64,000 nucleotides of DNA, taken from NCBI RefSeq assembly GCF_026151205.1, contig NC_087073.1, positions 6,221,001 through 6,285,000 of the forward strand. Reading direction: 5' to 3'. The position numbers were made by a program, and so were the translations under genes. Source of the DNA: Bolinopsis microptera (taxonomy: Eukaryota; Ctenophora; Tentaculata; Lobata; Bolinopsidae). A model generated the notes under the pieces. That model searched no databases and was not told where the DNA came from. It saw only the letters and a list, made by a program, of their open reading frames with translations. Positions 11,612-22,860 of the stretch are shown piece after piece (position 1 is the stretch's first letter; each line of letters opens with the position of its first letter).

Positions 11612-12465
11612 ACTGATGGATCCCGCCTCATTAACAAAACAGGCTCAATAACAAAACAGCCTCAATAACAAAACAGGCTCAGCACTTGTGGTATACTCCA
11701 TGCATGACGTAGACCCCTTAGCTACATTCTAATGGAGACTTGATGACCACAACACCGTTTTCCAAGCCGAAATGATGGCCATAAGAGAAGCTTGCACATG
11801 CCTTCGCTCCCTGTCCTGTCAGAACGCATCAGTAGCCATCTTCACAGACTCACTTTCTGCAGTGCATGCCCTATCTGCCGACGCCTTGTCTAGCCCATTA
11901 TGCATCGAAACAAGAAAAGAACTAGATATGCTCACATCATTTTGCTCTTCTGTTTCCCTAACATGGATAAGAGGACACTCAGGTATAAGAGGAAACGATC
12001 TGGCTGACACTCTTGCGAAGGAAGGGACCACCTGCAGCTCCATTAAACAGTTCCTCTTCCCATAAGCCATTACAAGACGACACTGCGAGATAACAGCTTT
12101 ACCTCCAGAGTCAATAACTGGTCTGACTCCACTTCCTCTACCCTCTACTCTCCCTACTTACCCACTACTCCTTACCACAGCACATTAAACTCTTCAGGTC
12201 TCTTAACAGGCGTAACTCTCGCATTATTTTATTATTTATACTCTTTCTGAACATAATAGACGACACGATCAACCCTAATTGTTCGTACTGTTTCTCTGGA
12301 CGCCAAGACTTTTACCACGTTCTCTTTTTCTGCCCAGCCCTGGAGTTCGATCGGCTACAACACCTCGGCTCCTCTCCTCACCTAGCAGATTTTAACAGCA
12401 TCTCACCCCATTCTTTACTCAAGTTCCTCCTTAGCATTCCCCTTTACCTGAGATTCGCAGAGTGA
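11612..12465 (+). pseudogene. LINE RNase H domain and C-terminal zinc-finger remnant
   Basis: An RNase H domain is readable: TDGS at 11612 (first catalytic Asp), then FQAEMMAI (catalytic Glu), AIFTDSLSAVHAL (catalytic Asp) and SLTWIRGHSGIRGNDLADTLAKEG (conserved His and Asp) within 11772-12065. Downstream, CSYC....F-H-V...CPAL (about 12277-12340) is the usual C-terminal CCHC-like finger of such LINEs. The region between TDGS and the main frame has a triplicated ACAAAACAGGCTCAAT-type unit and a frame change, and further stops follow. It belongs to the RNase H-bearing LINEs; the clade is not resolved. Confidence 0.85.
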
Positions 12466-12565
12466 CATTGTTTTGACATTACTTATGTTTACCTTGTGTT
12501 CATTTATATTATTACTCATTAAACCATTAGATACCCCACAACTATCACTTGCTAAACCCCATCTC

Positions 12566-13246
12566 GGCAGTATCGAGATAGCCCGACCACTGGTCCGCGG
12601 ACCACTGTCCGCGGACCACTGTCTGCGGACCACTGTCTGCGGACCACTGTCCGCGGACCACTGTCTACCAGATCATATTACTGTATAATAACAGTATTCG
12701 AGGACGATCAGGGAACCAGGGACATAGATGCATTACACCCAGGACAGGACATGGAGCTCTTTAGGAGGTTTTTCTGGAATAGGAAGTCTCTAGCATTCTC
12801 TAGGGAGGCGGTGGGTCCATTAATTTCGTCCATTAGACAGAAGAGTACCATGTCAGGAATTGGAATAGTTGTTGTTGTTGATGATGGCAACTGATAATAC
12901 TTCACCAAAAACGAACGACTTATATACCACATTTTAATCGTAATCATTTATTTCATTGAGCAATCAATATTATTCGTAACTAATTATATCCGAGAGACCA
13001 CATTTGAATCGTAATCAATAGTTTGATCCAGTAATTTACTACGCTACAATTAATTATGCTAGTCGTAACTAATTGCATCCAAGATACCATACATACCATT
13101 CATATGATCTGGTAACCAATCAACTATTCACAAACACCTGTTGCTTGATTCAGGGGATACTGTTATTATACAGTAATATGATCTGGTAGACAGTGGTCCG
13201 CAGACAGTGGTCCGCGGACCAGTGGTCGGGCTATCTCGATACTGCC
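12566..13246. mobile_element. Iteron-armed inverted-repeat element
   Basis: The left end starts GGCAGTATCGAGATAGCCCG and the right end is its exact reverse complement. The arms continue inward with a 14-nt unit GCGGACCACTGTCC/T: five head-to-tail copies on the left (12598-12667), two in reverse on the right (13192-13230), then a shared CTACCAGATCATATTACTGT block on both sides (12665-12695 and 13165-13190). The 460-bp interior has no coding capacity. A CATCTC motif lies at both outer borders, offset by 2 bp, so a target duplication is possible but imperfect. Non-autonomous; compare 7711-8756, 21551-22145, 34178-35407 and 55099-55496. Confidence 0.85.
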
Positions 13247-13684
13247 CTCATCTCTTATCCATCATGCAATTGCGCCTATGATCCTACCACCTCCCACAAC
13301 AAGAGTTTGTAACCAGCAACGTGGTCAAAGGACTCACAGAATCTCAACAAACGGAAGATACTCTCTCCTATTCTCAAACCACAGGTAAGTCAGGCAGTGG
13401 TTCACACTCTGTTGATATCTCACTAGTGAGATTTGTGGTTTCTCACAATTCTTAAAGTCGAGTGTGTCCCACAACCAAGCACTCTGCCTAGAAGTCCTAC
13501 ATTATATAATTTTATATAATGAGCTGGACATAAGTGGCAAGTAGCTCTTGAAAACAAACAAACAAACAAACAATACTTGATAGGCAATCTTGAGGTTAAA
13601 ATTACCTAATTATAAAGCAAATCTATTTTAAGGGGAGAGAGAGCGAGAGTGTGAGAGAGGGAGAGTAAGTGAGACACTTTACAT
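13247..13684. other. Non-coding spacer with (AAAC)n and GA-rich tract
   Basis: Contains an AAAC microsatellite at 13551-13572 and a GA-rich tract at 13631-13672. Nothing coding is evident. Confidence 0.6.
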
Positions 13685-14790
13685 GTTACATGTTACATGG
13701 CGAGATCTCCATCCAAAAGGATTAGTCTGCGTCGACTGCGTCATTACTTTGTATTATACAACTTCGGCGGGTAACATTTCTCCATCCCTTTCGGTCTGCA
13801 GCTAATCTTCTCATACAATCAATCGTGAGTCCATTCCGATCCAATCTCTGCTCAGCATCCTCAATAAATACATCATTTAAGCTCTTCCTAGGCCTGCCTC
13901 TTGATCTCTTCCCATGCTTGGGTTTCCATTCAAGTAAATAGTTGGGTAACCGATCTTCAGGCATTCTACTGACATGTCCAAACCAACGCAGCCGTTTTGT
14001 TGTTATTATGTCAGCAAGAGCAGTTATTGATGCCCTTCTTAAAACATCCTCATTACTTACTCGATGGAACCACCTCACTCTCAGGATTCTTCTTAAGCAG
14101 TACTGATGGAAAGACTCTAATCTTCTTGTCTGCACTTGAGTCGTGTTCCATATCTCACATCCATAGGTCAGAATGGTAAGAACAGCTGCGATGCAGATTC
14201 GCACTTTGTTGTTAATGCTTATGTTCTTATTCTTCCAACTTTCCAAATATTGTTGAGTTGGTTAAAAGCTCCGGTTGCTTTTCCAATCCTGACACTTATT
14301 TCTTTATCAATCTTGCCATCTGATGTAATTTTGGCACCCAAATAAGTGAATTGAGTGACCTGCTTTGCAGAGTTTCCATCGACAGTTATATCTATGGTCC
14401 TATTCTCTGGGAGTGGGTGCTGCGACGTATCTTTCCCAATGACCATGATCTCTGGTTTCTTTGCGTTCATCTTTAAACCCCCAAGCCCACAGTATTTCGC
14501 AATATTGTCCGTTGTTTCTTGCAGTCCTTCAACAGTGTCATCCATTCCTGCGATGTCATCAGCATAGTCCAGATCAATGACACATTTTTCCGGTTGTCTG
14601 GAACTTTGTCTGTACTGAAGAGTAAAACCACGGGATATATTTTTAAACTTCTCTGCAAGTTCTAATCCCCAGTTAAGTACAAGATTAAAAATGGGGGACC
14701 CTTGCACATCACCTTGTCCAGTCCCTGAATCGACATCAAACCATCTTGTCAATTCTCCATTGACACGAACTGCACTTAGTATCACATTTG
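13685..14790 (-). pseudogene. 5'-truncated RTE-type LINE, same clade as the tandem copies at 44-52 kb
   Basis: Two minus-strand ORFs (14785-14219 and 14246-13722) join through one frameshift into the second half of an RTE-like reverse transcriptase. Visible parts: SAVRVNGELTRWFDV, SGTGQGDVQ (motif B), DLDYADDIAGMD (motif C, intact), VTQFTYLGAKI, then AAVLTILTYGCEIWNT, RLRWFGHVSRMPEDRLP and GKRSRGRPRK. The same landmarks occur in order in the intact LINEs. The 3' end, after the stop, runs into ATGTAAC repeats as theirs does, which fixes the true 3' terminus of the family. The endonuclease and motif A are missing. Confidence 0.9.
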
Positions 14791-16041
14791 GGTCACAAAA
14801 TGATCAATTAAACCACTTACCACCGACCAATTTGAAAAACTTTAATCATTTGGCTTCGCCAGAGTTTTGTCGGCACTATATCGAAAAAAACCAGTCCCAT
14901 ATCTCTTACCGTTTTATTGATTTAACCATTCGTAAATTACAGACAGACAGACAGACAGACACATTTATTGAGATTATTAGTATAGATAATGACTTCCAGT
15001 TCCCAAGAAAGATTTCAGATCACCAGATAATCGGGGAGGAAAGTTTTGGTGCAAAAGAGGAAATTTAAAAAGTGTACGATCTGAATTTTGACTTTTTTGT
15101 TGTTTGTTTATTTTTTAGAGTAAAACACGAGTATGAGTAATTCTATACACTCATACACTGGTCAAAATGTTCCTTTCGGAATGATCCTTAAGTAAGTTTT
15201 TCACAGTTTTCCAAAAAAGAACTCGAAACCCAAAGATCAAACTATGAATATGCGTGGTGCAAATTAATTACTTATTTTGCCATCCGTTATAAGCCGGAAT
15301 TGGCAGAGAGTCAAATAAAATATGAGGTAATATATTTGCAGCTCTCCGTTGAATCCTTTGAAGGAGCAGCTAATGTTCTCTGTCTATTGTTTATAATATT
15401 TCGCCGCAGCACATGACTGAATTGGCAGAGATTCAATAGAATATATGAGGTAATGGGTTGAGAAAATAAATTGTGCGGGGAAGACGCGGGAAAGTCTTGT
15501 TCCACATCTCTCATGAGGCAGTGAGTCAAATAAAATATGAGGTAATGTTTTGAGAAAATAAATTATGGGGGGAAGACGCGGGGAAAGTCTCGTTTCACTT
15601 CTCTCATGAGTTATGATGTTTGCCTTTGTAAAATGATGTCATGATGTCTGCCTTTGTAAATATTATCTTACTGGGAACCGATCGAGTCAACTCCGTACCC
15701 CACTAATGGGAATAATTATTATCAAAGTAACACTAAGTATAATTTGGATTCAATGTGGCCATATATTTGCAGCTCTCCATTGAATTCTTTGAAGGAGCAG
15801 CTAATATTCTCAGCTCCGTACCCATTAATGGGAATAATTATTATCAAAGTAACACTTAGTATAATTTGGATTCTATGTGGCCAAATATTTGCAGCTCTCC
15901 ATTGAATACTCACATGATCATCTGAATAGAGTGACATTATCCCATGCAGGAACCGTCTTTAAGAACATGGAAAGAGTTAGTTCTCTACACTATTGCAGTC
16001 TAACATTTTGATAGTTGCTGATTCTTGCTCCGTTGAACGAC
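14791..16041. repeat. Non-coding DNA with nested tandem duplications upstream of the TSP1 gene
   Basis: An ACAG microsatellite lies at 14940-14962. From about 15300 to 15915 the DNA is built of repeated blocks: a TTTGCAGCTCTCC.TTGAAT block appears three times, an AATAAATTATGGGGGGAAGACG-like block twice (about 15460 and 15556), and a segment starting ATCAAAGTAACACT repeats at 15721 and 15843 (122-bp period). No ORF of interest. It may include the TSP1 gene's promoter but no core element is clear. Confidence 0.75.
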
Positions 16042-17418
16042 ATGGGAAAATTCTACGTCTTCCTCTCAGTAGTCACCATTCTAGGTCTCCTCTCTGAGGC
16101 TAATAGTGCATGCAAAGCCCCCGATAAAGTGATTAAACGGAAGAAGAAAGTCCTTGCGGGATGCTTAAAAAAAGGATATCAATCATCTCTCGAAGGATGC
16201 GTTTCAGGTAGTGGAAAGCCAAAGCGCAGACAAGTGAAGGCATGCACGGAGGTGGAGAAACAGCTGGCATCTTGTGATGTCTCCTGTATAGAGAAAGTAG
16301 ATGGTAAATATGGTCCCTTCGGAGAATGGGGTACTTGCTCGGCGGCATGTTGGGGTGGCTCACAGTCAAGAACAAGGGAATGCAACAACCCTGCTCCATC
16401 AGGTGGAGGCGCAGGTTGTGTTGGAGAAGCAAATGGAGTTCGAGCTTGTAACGAAAATGTCTGCCCTGTGCATGGTGGATGGAGTGCCCCTGGAGAGTGG
16501 TCAGCTTGCTCAGCAACATGTGGAGGTGGCACTCAGTCCAGATCAAAGATTTGCAACAGCCCTGCTCCGGCAAATGGTGGCGCAGATTGCTCTGGAGAAG
16601 CCTCTGAAACTCAAGCTTGTAACGAAAATGTCTGCCCTGTGCATGGTGGATGGAGTGCCCCTGGTGAGTGGTCAGCTTGCTCAGCAACATGTGGAGGTGG
16701 CACTCAGTCCAGATCAAAGATTTGCAACAGCCCTGCTCCGGCAAATGGTGGCGCAGATTGCTCTGGAGAAGCCTCTGAAGTTCAAGCTTGTAACACTCAA
16801 GGCTGCCCTGTGAATGGTGGATGGAGTGCCCCTGGAGAGTGGTCAGCTTGCTCAGCAACATGTGGAGGTGGCACTCAGTCCAGATCAAAGATTTGCAACA
16901 GCCCTGCTCCGGCAAATGGTGGCGCAGATTGCTCTGGAGAAACCTCTGAAACTCAATCTTGTAACGAAAATGTCTGCCCTGTGAATGGTGGATGGAGTGC
17001 CCCTGGAGAGTGGTCAGCTTGCTCAGCAACATGTGGAGGTGGCACTCAGTCCAGATCAAAGATTTGCAACAACCCTGCTCCGGCAAATGGTGGCGCAGAT
17101 TGCTCTGGAGAAGCCTCTGAAGTTCAAGCTTGTAACGAAGATGCCTGCCATTGCAACAATTTGCTAAGTTTGGGCTGCTGGAGGGACGAATTCAGCAGAG
17201 CTATAGATGGTGGAATCAGACTCAGGGGTGACTGGGAAGCATGTCGGGCTTATGCTTTGGCACGAGGCTGGAATATCTTTGCTATTCAGTACGGTAATGA
17301 ATGTTTCACTAGTGCCAATCCCAATTACCAAAGGTATGGTAGGTCTGGAGACTGTAGGGACGGTAGAGGCGGAGGCTGGGCCAACGACGTCTACATGATA
17401 CAGTGCAATGGACAATAG
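16042..17418 (+). CDS. Secreted protein with five thrombospondin type-1 repeats and a C-terminal cysteine module
   Basis: The protein has 458 residues from the ATG at 16042; the longer open frame begins only with TTG at 16015. Residues 1-22 form a clear signal peptide (hydrophobic core, cleavage after ANS). A Lys-rich four-cysteine segment (about 23-83) follows, then TSP1 repeats at about 91-141, 145-198, 202-255, 259-312 and 316-369. Repeats 2-5 show [13 protein letters not shown] with the C-S-x-T-C-G O-fucose site; repeat 1 has CSAAC, so its Thr is lost. The last domain (about 372-458) has [29 protein letters not shown] and WANDVY, a module common in cnidarian secreted proteins. One exon. 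Probably an extracellular-matrix or mucus protein; partner unknown. Confidence 0.9.
   Translation: MGKFYVFLSVVTILGLLSEANSACKAPDKVIKRKKKVLAGCLKKGYQSSLEGCVSGSGKPKRRQVKACTEVEKQLASCDVSCIEKVDGKYGPFGEWGTCSAACWGGSQSRTRECNNPAPSGGGAGCVGEANGVRACNENVCPVHGGWSAPGEWSACSATCGGGTQSRSKICNSPAPANGGADCSGEASETQACNENVCPVHGGWSAPGEWSACSATCGGGTQSRSKICNSPAPANGGADCSGEASEVQACNTQGCPVNGGWSAPGEWSACSATCGGGTQSRSKICNSPAPANGGADCSGETSETQSCNENVCPVNGGWSAPGEWSACSATCGGGTQSRSKICNNPAPANGGADCSGEASEVQACNEDACHCNNLLSLGCWRDEFSRAIDGGIRLRGDWEACRAYALARGWNIFAIQYGNECFTSANPNYQRYGRSGDCRDGRGGGWANDVYMIQCNGQ
16465..17148 (+). repeat. Four near-identical 171-bp coding repeats (TSP1 units 2-5)
   Basis: The CCT codon that opens each unit falls at 16465, 16636, 16807 and 16978, an exact 171-bp (57-codon) period. 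Units differ by only a few bases. Repeat 1 just upstream is far more divergent. This points to recent unequal exchange or gene conversion and marks a place where alleles or assemblies may differ in copy number. Confidence 0.95.
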
Positions 17419-17630
17419 TTAAAACAGTCACATGACTGAGAATGGAATGGACTACGAAGATGGAATATAGACTTAATCAATTTGCATGTTTTGAACTTAA
17501 AAAGAATTCAGAAAAAAATTTCCAAGAATATTTAGAATACATTATCTTCAATTACCACTATTGAAAATACTTGACTATCAATTCTACAATTTCTTGAAAA
17601 GTTAATTCAATCTTTAATGATTCTACTCCA

Positions 17631-19240
17631 GGGCAATTCCACCGTGACGGACACCACGATTTTGCTGTTTTTTAAAGTTCAAACGAATGTTGTACTCGAG
17701 ATGTTGTTTATTTATCAGTTCCAACTGTTTATTAGTCCACATTTAACCTTTCTACAGGTTGTGTGAAAATTTCAGACCCCTACCATTATTACTTTCTGAG
17801 ATAGCACCCCTGTGACGGACGCGACTTAAATATGACACTTTTTTTGGGTGTCTACTCAGATGGTACCCAAATTTATCTCAAAAAGTTATCTATTGTCTCT
17901 AATTTGGAATTACAATGATAGAAGAAGGTTTAGGGATTTCTGAGATGCCATTTTCTTGGAGATTGCTCAATTTTTGTATGCGTGGCGCCATTTTCAAATT
18001 GTGACAGACGCGACTGTGACGGACACACGTTTTTTTTCAATTTTTCCAAATCTTCCACTTGACACTTTTATCTTGTTCAGTGACATCTACTCTGTATTCA
18101 TGCCAATTTTTAGGCCTCAAATACCCCCAAGAGGTCTGCAGTAGCCAAAATTGTCCATTTTGGGCATACGCTAGGGTATCAGTCTAGGGGCATCAATTAT
18201 TTCTCTACTTGAACAAATTTATAACTCTGATAAAACATTCATCACTGTTCAATGCATCATACTGTTGAGACCATCTCCTAAAAGTTTCATTACTTTAGTG
18301 TTTAAAATGTGGAAGATATTGAATTTTTACTTCAAAAATATGCGAAAATAGGGTAAAGTCCATTTTGTGTGCCTTTTACCTCTGAAAAAGTTGTAAGCAA
18401 ATAAAATGGCAAAAACTCAGTAAATTTAATTATTGAATTGCATATGATGTTATTTGATAGTCTAGTTAACATAGTCAACACAATCCAACCTTATTTGACT
18501 TCTATTCGTCTTGGTTTTAATCAAAATAATGGAAATATGGATAAAAATGGCTAAAAGTGAGCCGTACGCCCATATATGGGCATATACAAAATTATACATA
18601 ACTCGGCCATTTTCTGTCCAATTTTCGATTTGACGACATAGTTTTGTTGAGGACGGTCTCAGCTTTAAGAAAAATGCATTTCAAGTCTGTTTAAAGATTT
18701 TTTGGAGCATTTTCAAAAGAATGTGACGGACGCGACAAGTTGGGACCCCCCTTCCAAAATTTTTTTCTTAAAAGATACAAGCCTGATAATTTCTACGGTA
18801 CTCCCTTACCTTCAGAAGAGATATGTTACAGTGGTTTTTTAAATATAAATAGCACTATGTGGCTCTGAAAAATCTTTTTTGCTTAATTTTGTGACGGACG
18901 CGACACCATCTTTGTGGAAATTTTTTAGAAAAAGTGTTAGAGTAACGGTTGTGAAACTTTGCATAGCTCTCATTCTTATGCCTATGCCTAAGTGTATGAA
19001 ATTTCATAGAGAAATATTGCTTCATACCCAAACTATGGCCCTTTGAAAATTTGAATGATTTTTTTCATTTCCGAGTAGTGTTCCTTTGAATGAGAAAAAT
19101 CAAAAGTTAACGCAATATGAAACAAAAAACTTTTGTTGACCTGTAAGGTTAAGAGTCTAATGAACATATTTTAACCAAAATTAGGTGCCTATCTCAACAT
19201 TTTTCATTTTCACCAAGTGGAACCTTACCGTGGAATTGCC
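17631..19240. mobile_element. 1.6-kb TIR element with dispersed GTGACGGACGCGAC motifs
   Basis: The ends are inverted GGGCAATTCCAC, flanked by direct TCCA at 17627-17630 and 19241-19244, a plausible 4-bp target duplication. Inside are six copies of a 14-nt motif, GTGACGGACGCGAC or a close variant, all on the plus strand, starting at 17644, 17812, 18001, 18016, 18723 and 18891. There is no ORF above about 60 codons, so it is non-autonomous. The superfamily is not identified; 4-bp duplications occur in several groups. Confidence 0.75.
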
Positions 19241-19560
19241 CTCCAGCCGAAAATAATTTCTACCTGTGAGCTTGTGGAATAAAATAAAGCGAAGTTCATG
19301 AAATCATAAAAGTCAATATTGGAGCTAACAATCAGCAATTTAAATAACAGAACAGATAAATTTAAAAACAGCAACCCTTCAGCTTCACCCCCTCAACAGA
19401 TGTCAGGCCACCCAAATATCCCACTTTATCACTGTTTCTTGAGAAGTAATCAAATAATATGATAGTTACAACGGGCCAATTATTATAGTATACAAATTTA
19501 GGAGTACAGTTAACCGGATCTGAAATAAAATCGAACATAGAAAAAGTTCGTGTTTTTATA

Positions 19561-20847
19561 TCAGACAGTATCAGCAGCGATATATTGAGAGTTAGGTATT
19601 TCGTTCATAACCTTTAGCTTTGGTGATAATGTGCTATTGCTGCTTCTAGTATGATGAATCCGAGAGTTCTTCACCATCTTCTTGACGGACCTCTTTATCC
19701 AGGCTCGAAAATCAGTCATTCTCCCCAGATACAGACACGGATTAAGGACTCCATTTAGAAGAGGGAAGAATACGTGAGATAGCAAGTGTCCGTACCAGCG
19801 GTAAAACCTTCTTCCCACCATCAGGTTGATGTTTCCTTCACGGTAGTGCAGAGTTGCGTACATCACTTCCGTCACTAGACAGGGGAGGTTGCACGCTAGA
19901 AACACTCCGGCGAATATGGAGATTGTCCAAGAGGCTTTTCTGAACTTTTTAGCATCAGAAGCGAGAACAGCATTTCTTTTCAGTAGTGTTCCAGCACCAG
20001 TCACTAAGCCAAGCAGCACAGCAAACGAGGGTAAAAGCAGCTGAATCTGGAATAGTAATGTGTAAGCCGTGTAGTCACCCTTGAAGGAGTGGTAGAATAG
20101 CTCACAGAACGATACCCGGTCTTGATACATCACCTTCGCCCATTTGTTAGAAATAGCGATAATATCAACAGAAAGTGAGACGAGGCAGTATACCAGCACC
20201 ATCACAACCAAGAATGGTCTCCGTTTAAGTGAGTTAAAGCTTGGGAACAAGATTCCAGCAGTTCTGTATACAGTTATTACCATGACCAGGAAAGTGGAGG
20301 TTTTAAGAAGAAGATAGAATATGACCGGCCATGGTTGGCAGATAGACGTGAACTGGAACAGAGCTTCCTTCCGGTCGTTCAGCAATGAAGCAGCAACTGG
20401 AATAGTGGCAATACAAGCACATAAATCAACAGCAGATATACACAGATATAGCAGGTCGTACACAGTTTTTCTTGATCTGTGCCAAAAATAGCAAACGGAG
20501 AGAACGTTTCCGAGAAAGCCAACAATTATCAGAAGACAAGTCAAGGTTCCTAGCAATAGATCTGCAGTTTTACTCGCACCAAGACCTCTGTTTTGTTCAG
20601 TGTCATTTTTAGAAGAATTAGATTCTGTATCCATGGTAACAGAATTAGATTCTGTATCCATGGTAACAGAATGGCCAGGAAAAGCACTTCCTGTTGGCAA
20701 GCCTCCCGGAACCGTAGGAGTCGCATTTGTAGTGGTAAACCTTGTTGAAGTATACGAGTCCGTGGTTATTTCTCTTTTCTGATGTTTGGGTTCTGCTAGT
20801 GAGATAAAGTGGAAAAGGAATGCCACGGTCAGGACGTAAAGCTTCAT
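19561..20847 (-). CDS. Rhodopsin-type GPCR 2 with cleavable signal peptide, intronless
   Basis: I take the ATG at 20847 (428 residues) because it opens a good signal peptide (MKLYVLTVAFLFHF..); the longer frame starts only with TTG at 20985. A Thr/Ser-rich ectodomain of about 70 residues contains VTMDTESNS twice in tandem. TM1 has G-N (113-114), TM2 Asp141, Cys170 can bridge to Cys248, TM3 ends Y-R-T (194-196) instead of D-R-Y, TM6 has CNLPCLV, and TM7 has NPCLY (369-373). Single exon. It is only distantly similar to GPCR 1 and GPCR 3. Ligand unknown. Confidence 0.9.
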   Translation of the reverse strand: MKLYVLTVAFLFHFISLAEPKHQKREITTDSYTSTRFTTTNATPTVPGGLPTGSAFPGHSVTMDTESNSVTMDTESNSSKNDTEQNRGLGASKTADLLLGTLTCLLIIVGFLGNVLSVCYFWHRSRKTVYDLLYLCISAVDLCACIATIPVAASLLNDRKEALFQFTSICQPWPVIFYLLLKTSTFLVMVITVYRTAGILFPSFNSLKRRPFLVVMVLVYCLVSLSVDIIAISNKWAKVMYQDRVSFCELFYHSFKGDYTAYTLLFQIQLLLPSFAVLLGLVTGAGTLLKRNAVLASDAKKFRKASWTISIFAGVFLACNLPCLVTEVMYATLHYREGNINLMVGRRFYRWYGHLLSHVFFPLLNGVLNPCLYLGRMTDFRAWIKRSVKKMVKNSRIHHTRSSNSTLSPKLKVMNEIPNSQYIAADTV

Positions 20848-21550
20848 GGTCAAATCACTTTTAACAGCTTGGGGGAATAAACAAGTTAGTAAAGCAATCG
20901 TTGTGGAAACAAAATATTGATAACGGTCAATCCTTACATGATGATCGAGTAGTATTATACTACGCGACCGCTTGTAAAAGGACAATACAAGGCCAAAACA
21001 ACCTTCTAAGTAATCCTATAATGCCTATCAAATTAATCAGCGGCGGAATTAATGTATAACCAACCGTACAAACATATCTATCTACATTCTACAACCTTTG
21101 AATTGCTTATCTGAGAAGTTTGAACACAGAAGGTCCAGGTCATCAGCGAATTTCCAATATAATGGCTCTTCTTTAAACAGCTTGACAATCCACAGCTGAT
21201 AATCTAGAAATACCGGTGTCTTCATAAAGCTACTACTACTACTATTCATAAAGCTGTGCTATATAAAATGGAATGTTCAAAAGGATTTCTCAACAGAAAA
21301 TAGTACTTATATTATTATGGCGTCCTTTTGTGTGTCCTTTATCACTTTGTTCTAGATCATTCAAACAGATTACAGGAGGTATACTCGATCCTTTGAAAAA
21401 GGCCGGTAGCTGAGCACCCCACACTCACAATGTGCGTTTTGTGTCCTGACTCCCTTTACCTGGTCCAGTAATGTTTAGATTGCTTGACCGTGACGATGTA
21501 TAACATTTTAACAATTAATAAGGCAATAGAAGCAATAAATATTAACAAAC
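20848..21550. other. Upstream region of GPCR 2, no other gene seen
   Basis: Likely holds the GPCR 2 promoter and 5' UTR. A short ACTACTACTACT run lies at 21231-21243. No core promoter element is convincing. Confidence 0.4.
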
Positions 21551-22145
21551 GGGTACCGGACACGAGGGCGGAGAACACAAGGGCGGTAGACACAATAGCG
21601 GAGGACACAAGGGCATAGGACACAAGGGCGGTACTTTCTTAAAAGGGTGGACACGAAGGCGAATCACACGAATCACTTTAACATGGACAAACGGGTTTTT
21701 TGATGTTCTCAACAGTCTGGTTGAGGAAAAGCTTAGCTCGAAGAATTGGATCTACTCACGTGTATGTATATTGTATAAGTATGTAGCCAACTCAGCAGCA
21801 GATTTTGAGGTTTGGTAACGTGCTTAGACCAATCAAACACTGCCTAGATGATCATGAGGCAAACTTGGCGTTCAAAATATCGCAGTCGCTGATGCTACGG
21901 TTACCCGGGTTTAGATCAGGGGTAGTACGTACCAAAACGGGTATTTACTTTGGGTAGACGAATTTCACTGAGGTGTGTTCACTCAATTTCAAACCATCAA
22001 TCCTCTCAGTTAAAACGACCATCATTTAGGGCGGTTTTTGTTCCACCCTTTTAGGAAAGTAACGCCCTTGTGTCCTACGCCCTCGTGTCCTCCGCTCTTG
22101 CGTCTACCGCCCTTGTGCAGTACTACGCCCTAGTGTCCTATACCC
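21551..22145. mobile_element. Iteron-armed inverted-repeat element (GGACACAAGGGCGG family)
   Basis: The left arm starts GGGTACCGGACACGAGGGCG and the right arm ends with its near reverse complement. Each arm is a tandem series of five or six copies of a unit near GGACACAAGGGCGG at 15-18-nt spacing (21557-21663 on the left, 22070-22137 in reverse on the right). The interior is about 370 bp without coding capacity. I found no target duplication. Confidence 0.8.
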
Positions 22146-22860
22146 TTCTTTTCTACTTATATTATACTATTATAGTTTAAATATACAAGTTATGAACATA
22201 CGTATCGCTAAAACCTTAGGCTTAAAATGATACATATTGCTTGCCGAGTTGAGAGTAAAACAACTGCCCTCACGCCGAAAATCCAATATTATAATCTACC
22301 TCGCAACTTCACAATTTAGAGATTAGACGGAAATAACCATATTTATAACAGGGCATCATGGTCATTTCGCAGACCCCATTCTTACGCTGTTATTTTTAAT
22401 CAAATCAAGCAAACGTCAGAAAGTCTAGATTCTAATATGATTACTATTATACTAATCATATTAGATTCTAGATTTTATTCATTTATAATAAACTAGAAAG
22501 CCCGTGGTCACAGGGAGGAAGCTAAAATTATTCTTTGATAGTCTGTTTTTATCGCATCAAAAAGTGTCCGTCACAACCGAAAATACAGCCGATTAAAATG
22601 TAGCTCGCACTGAAAACAACGTTATTACCACAATGACAAAGTCGATCAAAATAATAATATCGCTCGCAAATCTTTGCACGTGCATGTGCGCCTTCAACAC
22701 CATTACCATGGTAACTATGCCACTTTTTATTTTTCATCCAATTTGCACGTGGGCGGTCGTACAGACGACAAGTTAAAACAATCATTGCACGTGCACGTGC
22801 GTGTAACAACCCTCGTTACCATGGTTACTATGCAAATAGTTAGAGCAAGAGTTGATTTTT
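22146..22860. other. Non-coding DNA with a strong hairpin and CACGTG/CCATGG-rich duplication
   Basis: A 20-bp inverted repeat with one mismatch and a short loop at 22424-22472 (TCTAGATTCTAATATGATTA arm) could extrude as a hairpin. From 22674 to 22830 a block containing GCACGTGC.TGTGCG and TTACCATGG occurs twice; it is rich in CACGTG and near X-box sequences. No gene is evident. Confidence 0.6.

Noticed and set aside
16133-17086. 317-codon ORF antisense to the TSP1 gene
   Set aside because: It exists because a stop-free antisense frame is repeated by the 171-bp coding units; it has no domains of its own and no signal peptide.
19561-20985. 474-residue GPCR 2 starting at 20985
   Set aside because: The first codon is TTG; the ATG at 20847 starts a proper signal peptide.
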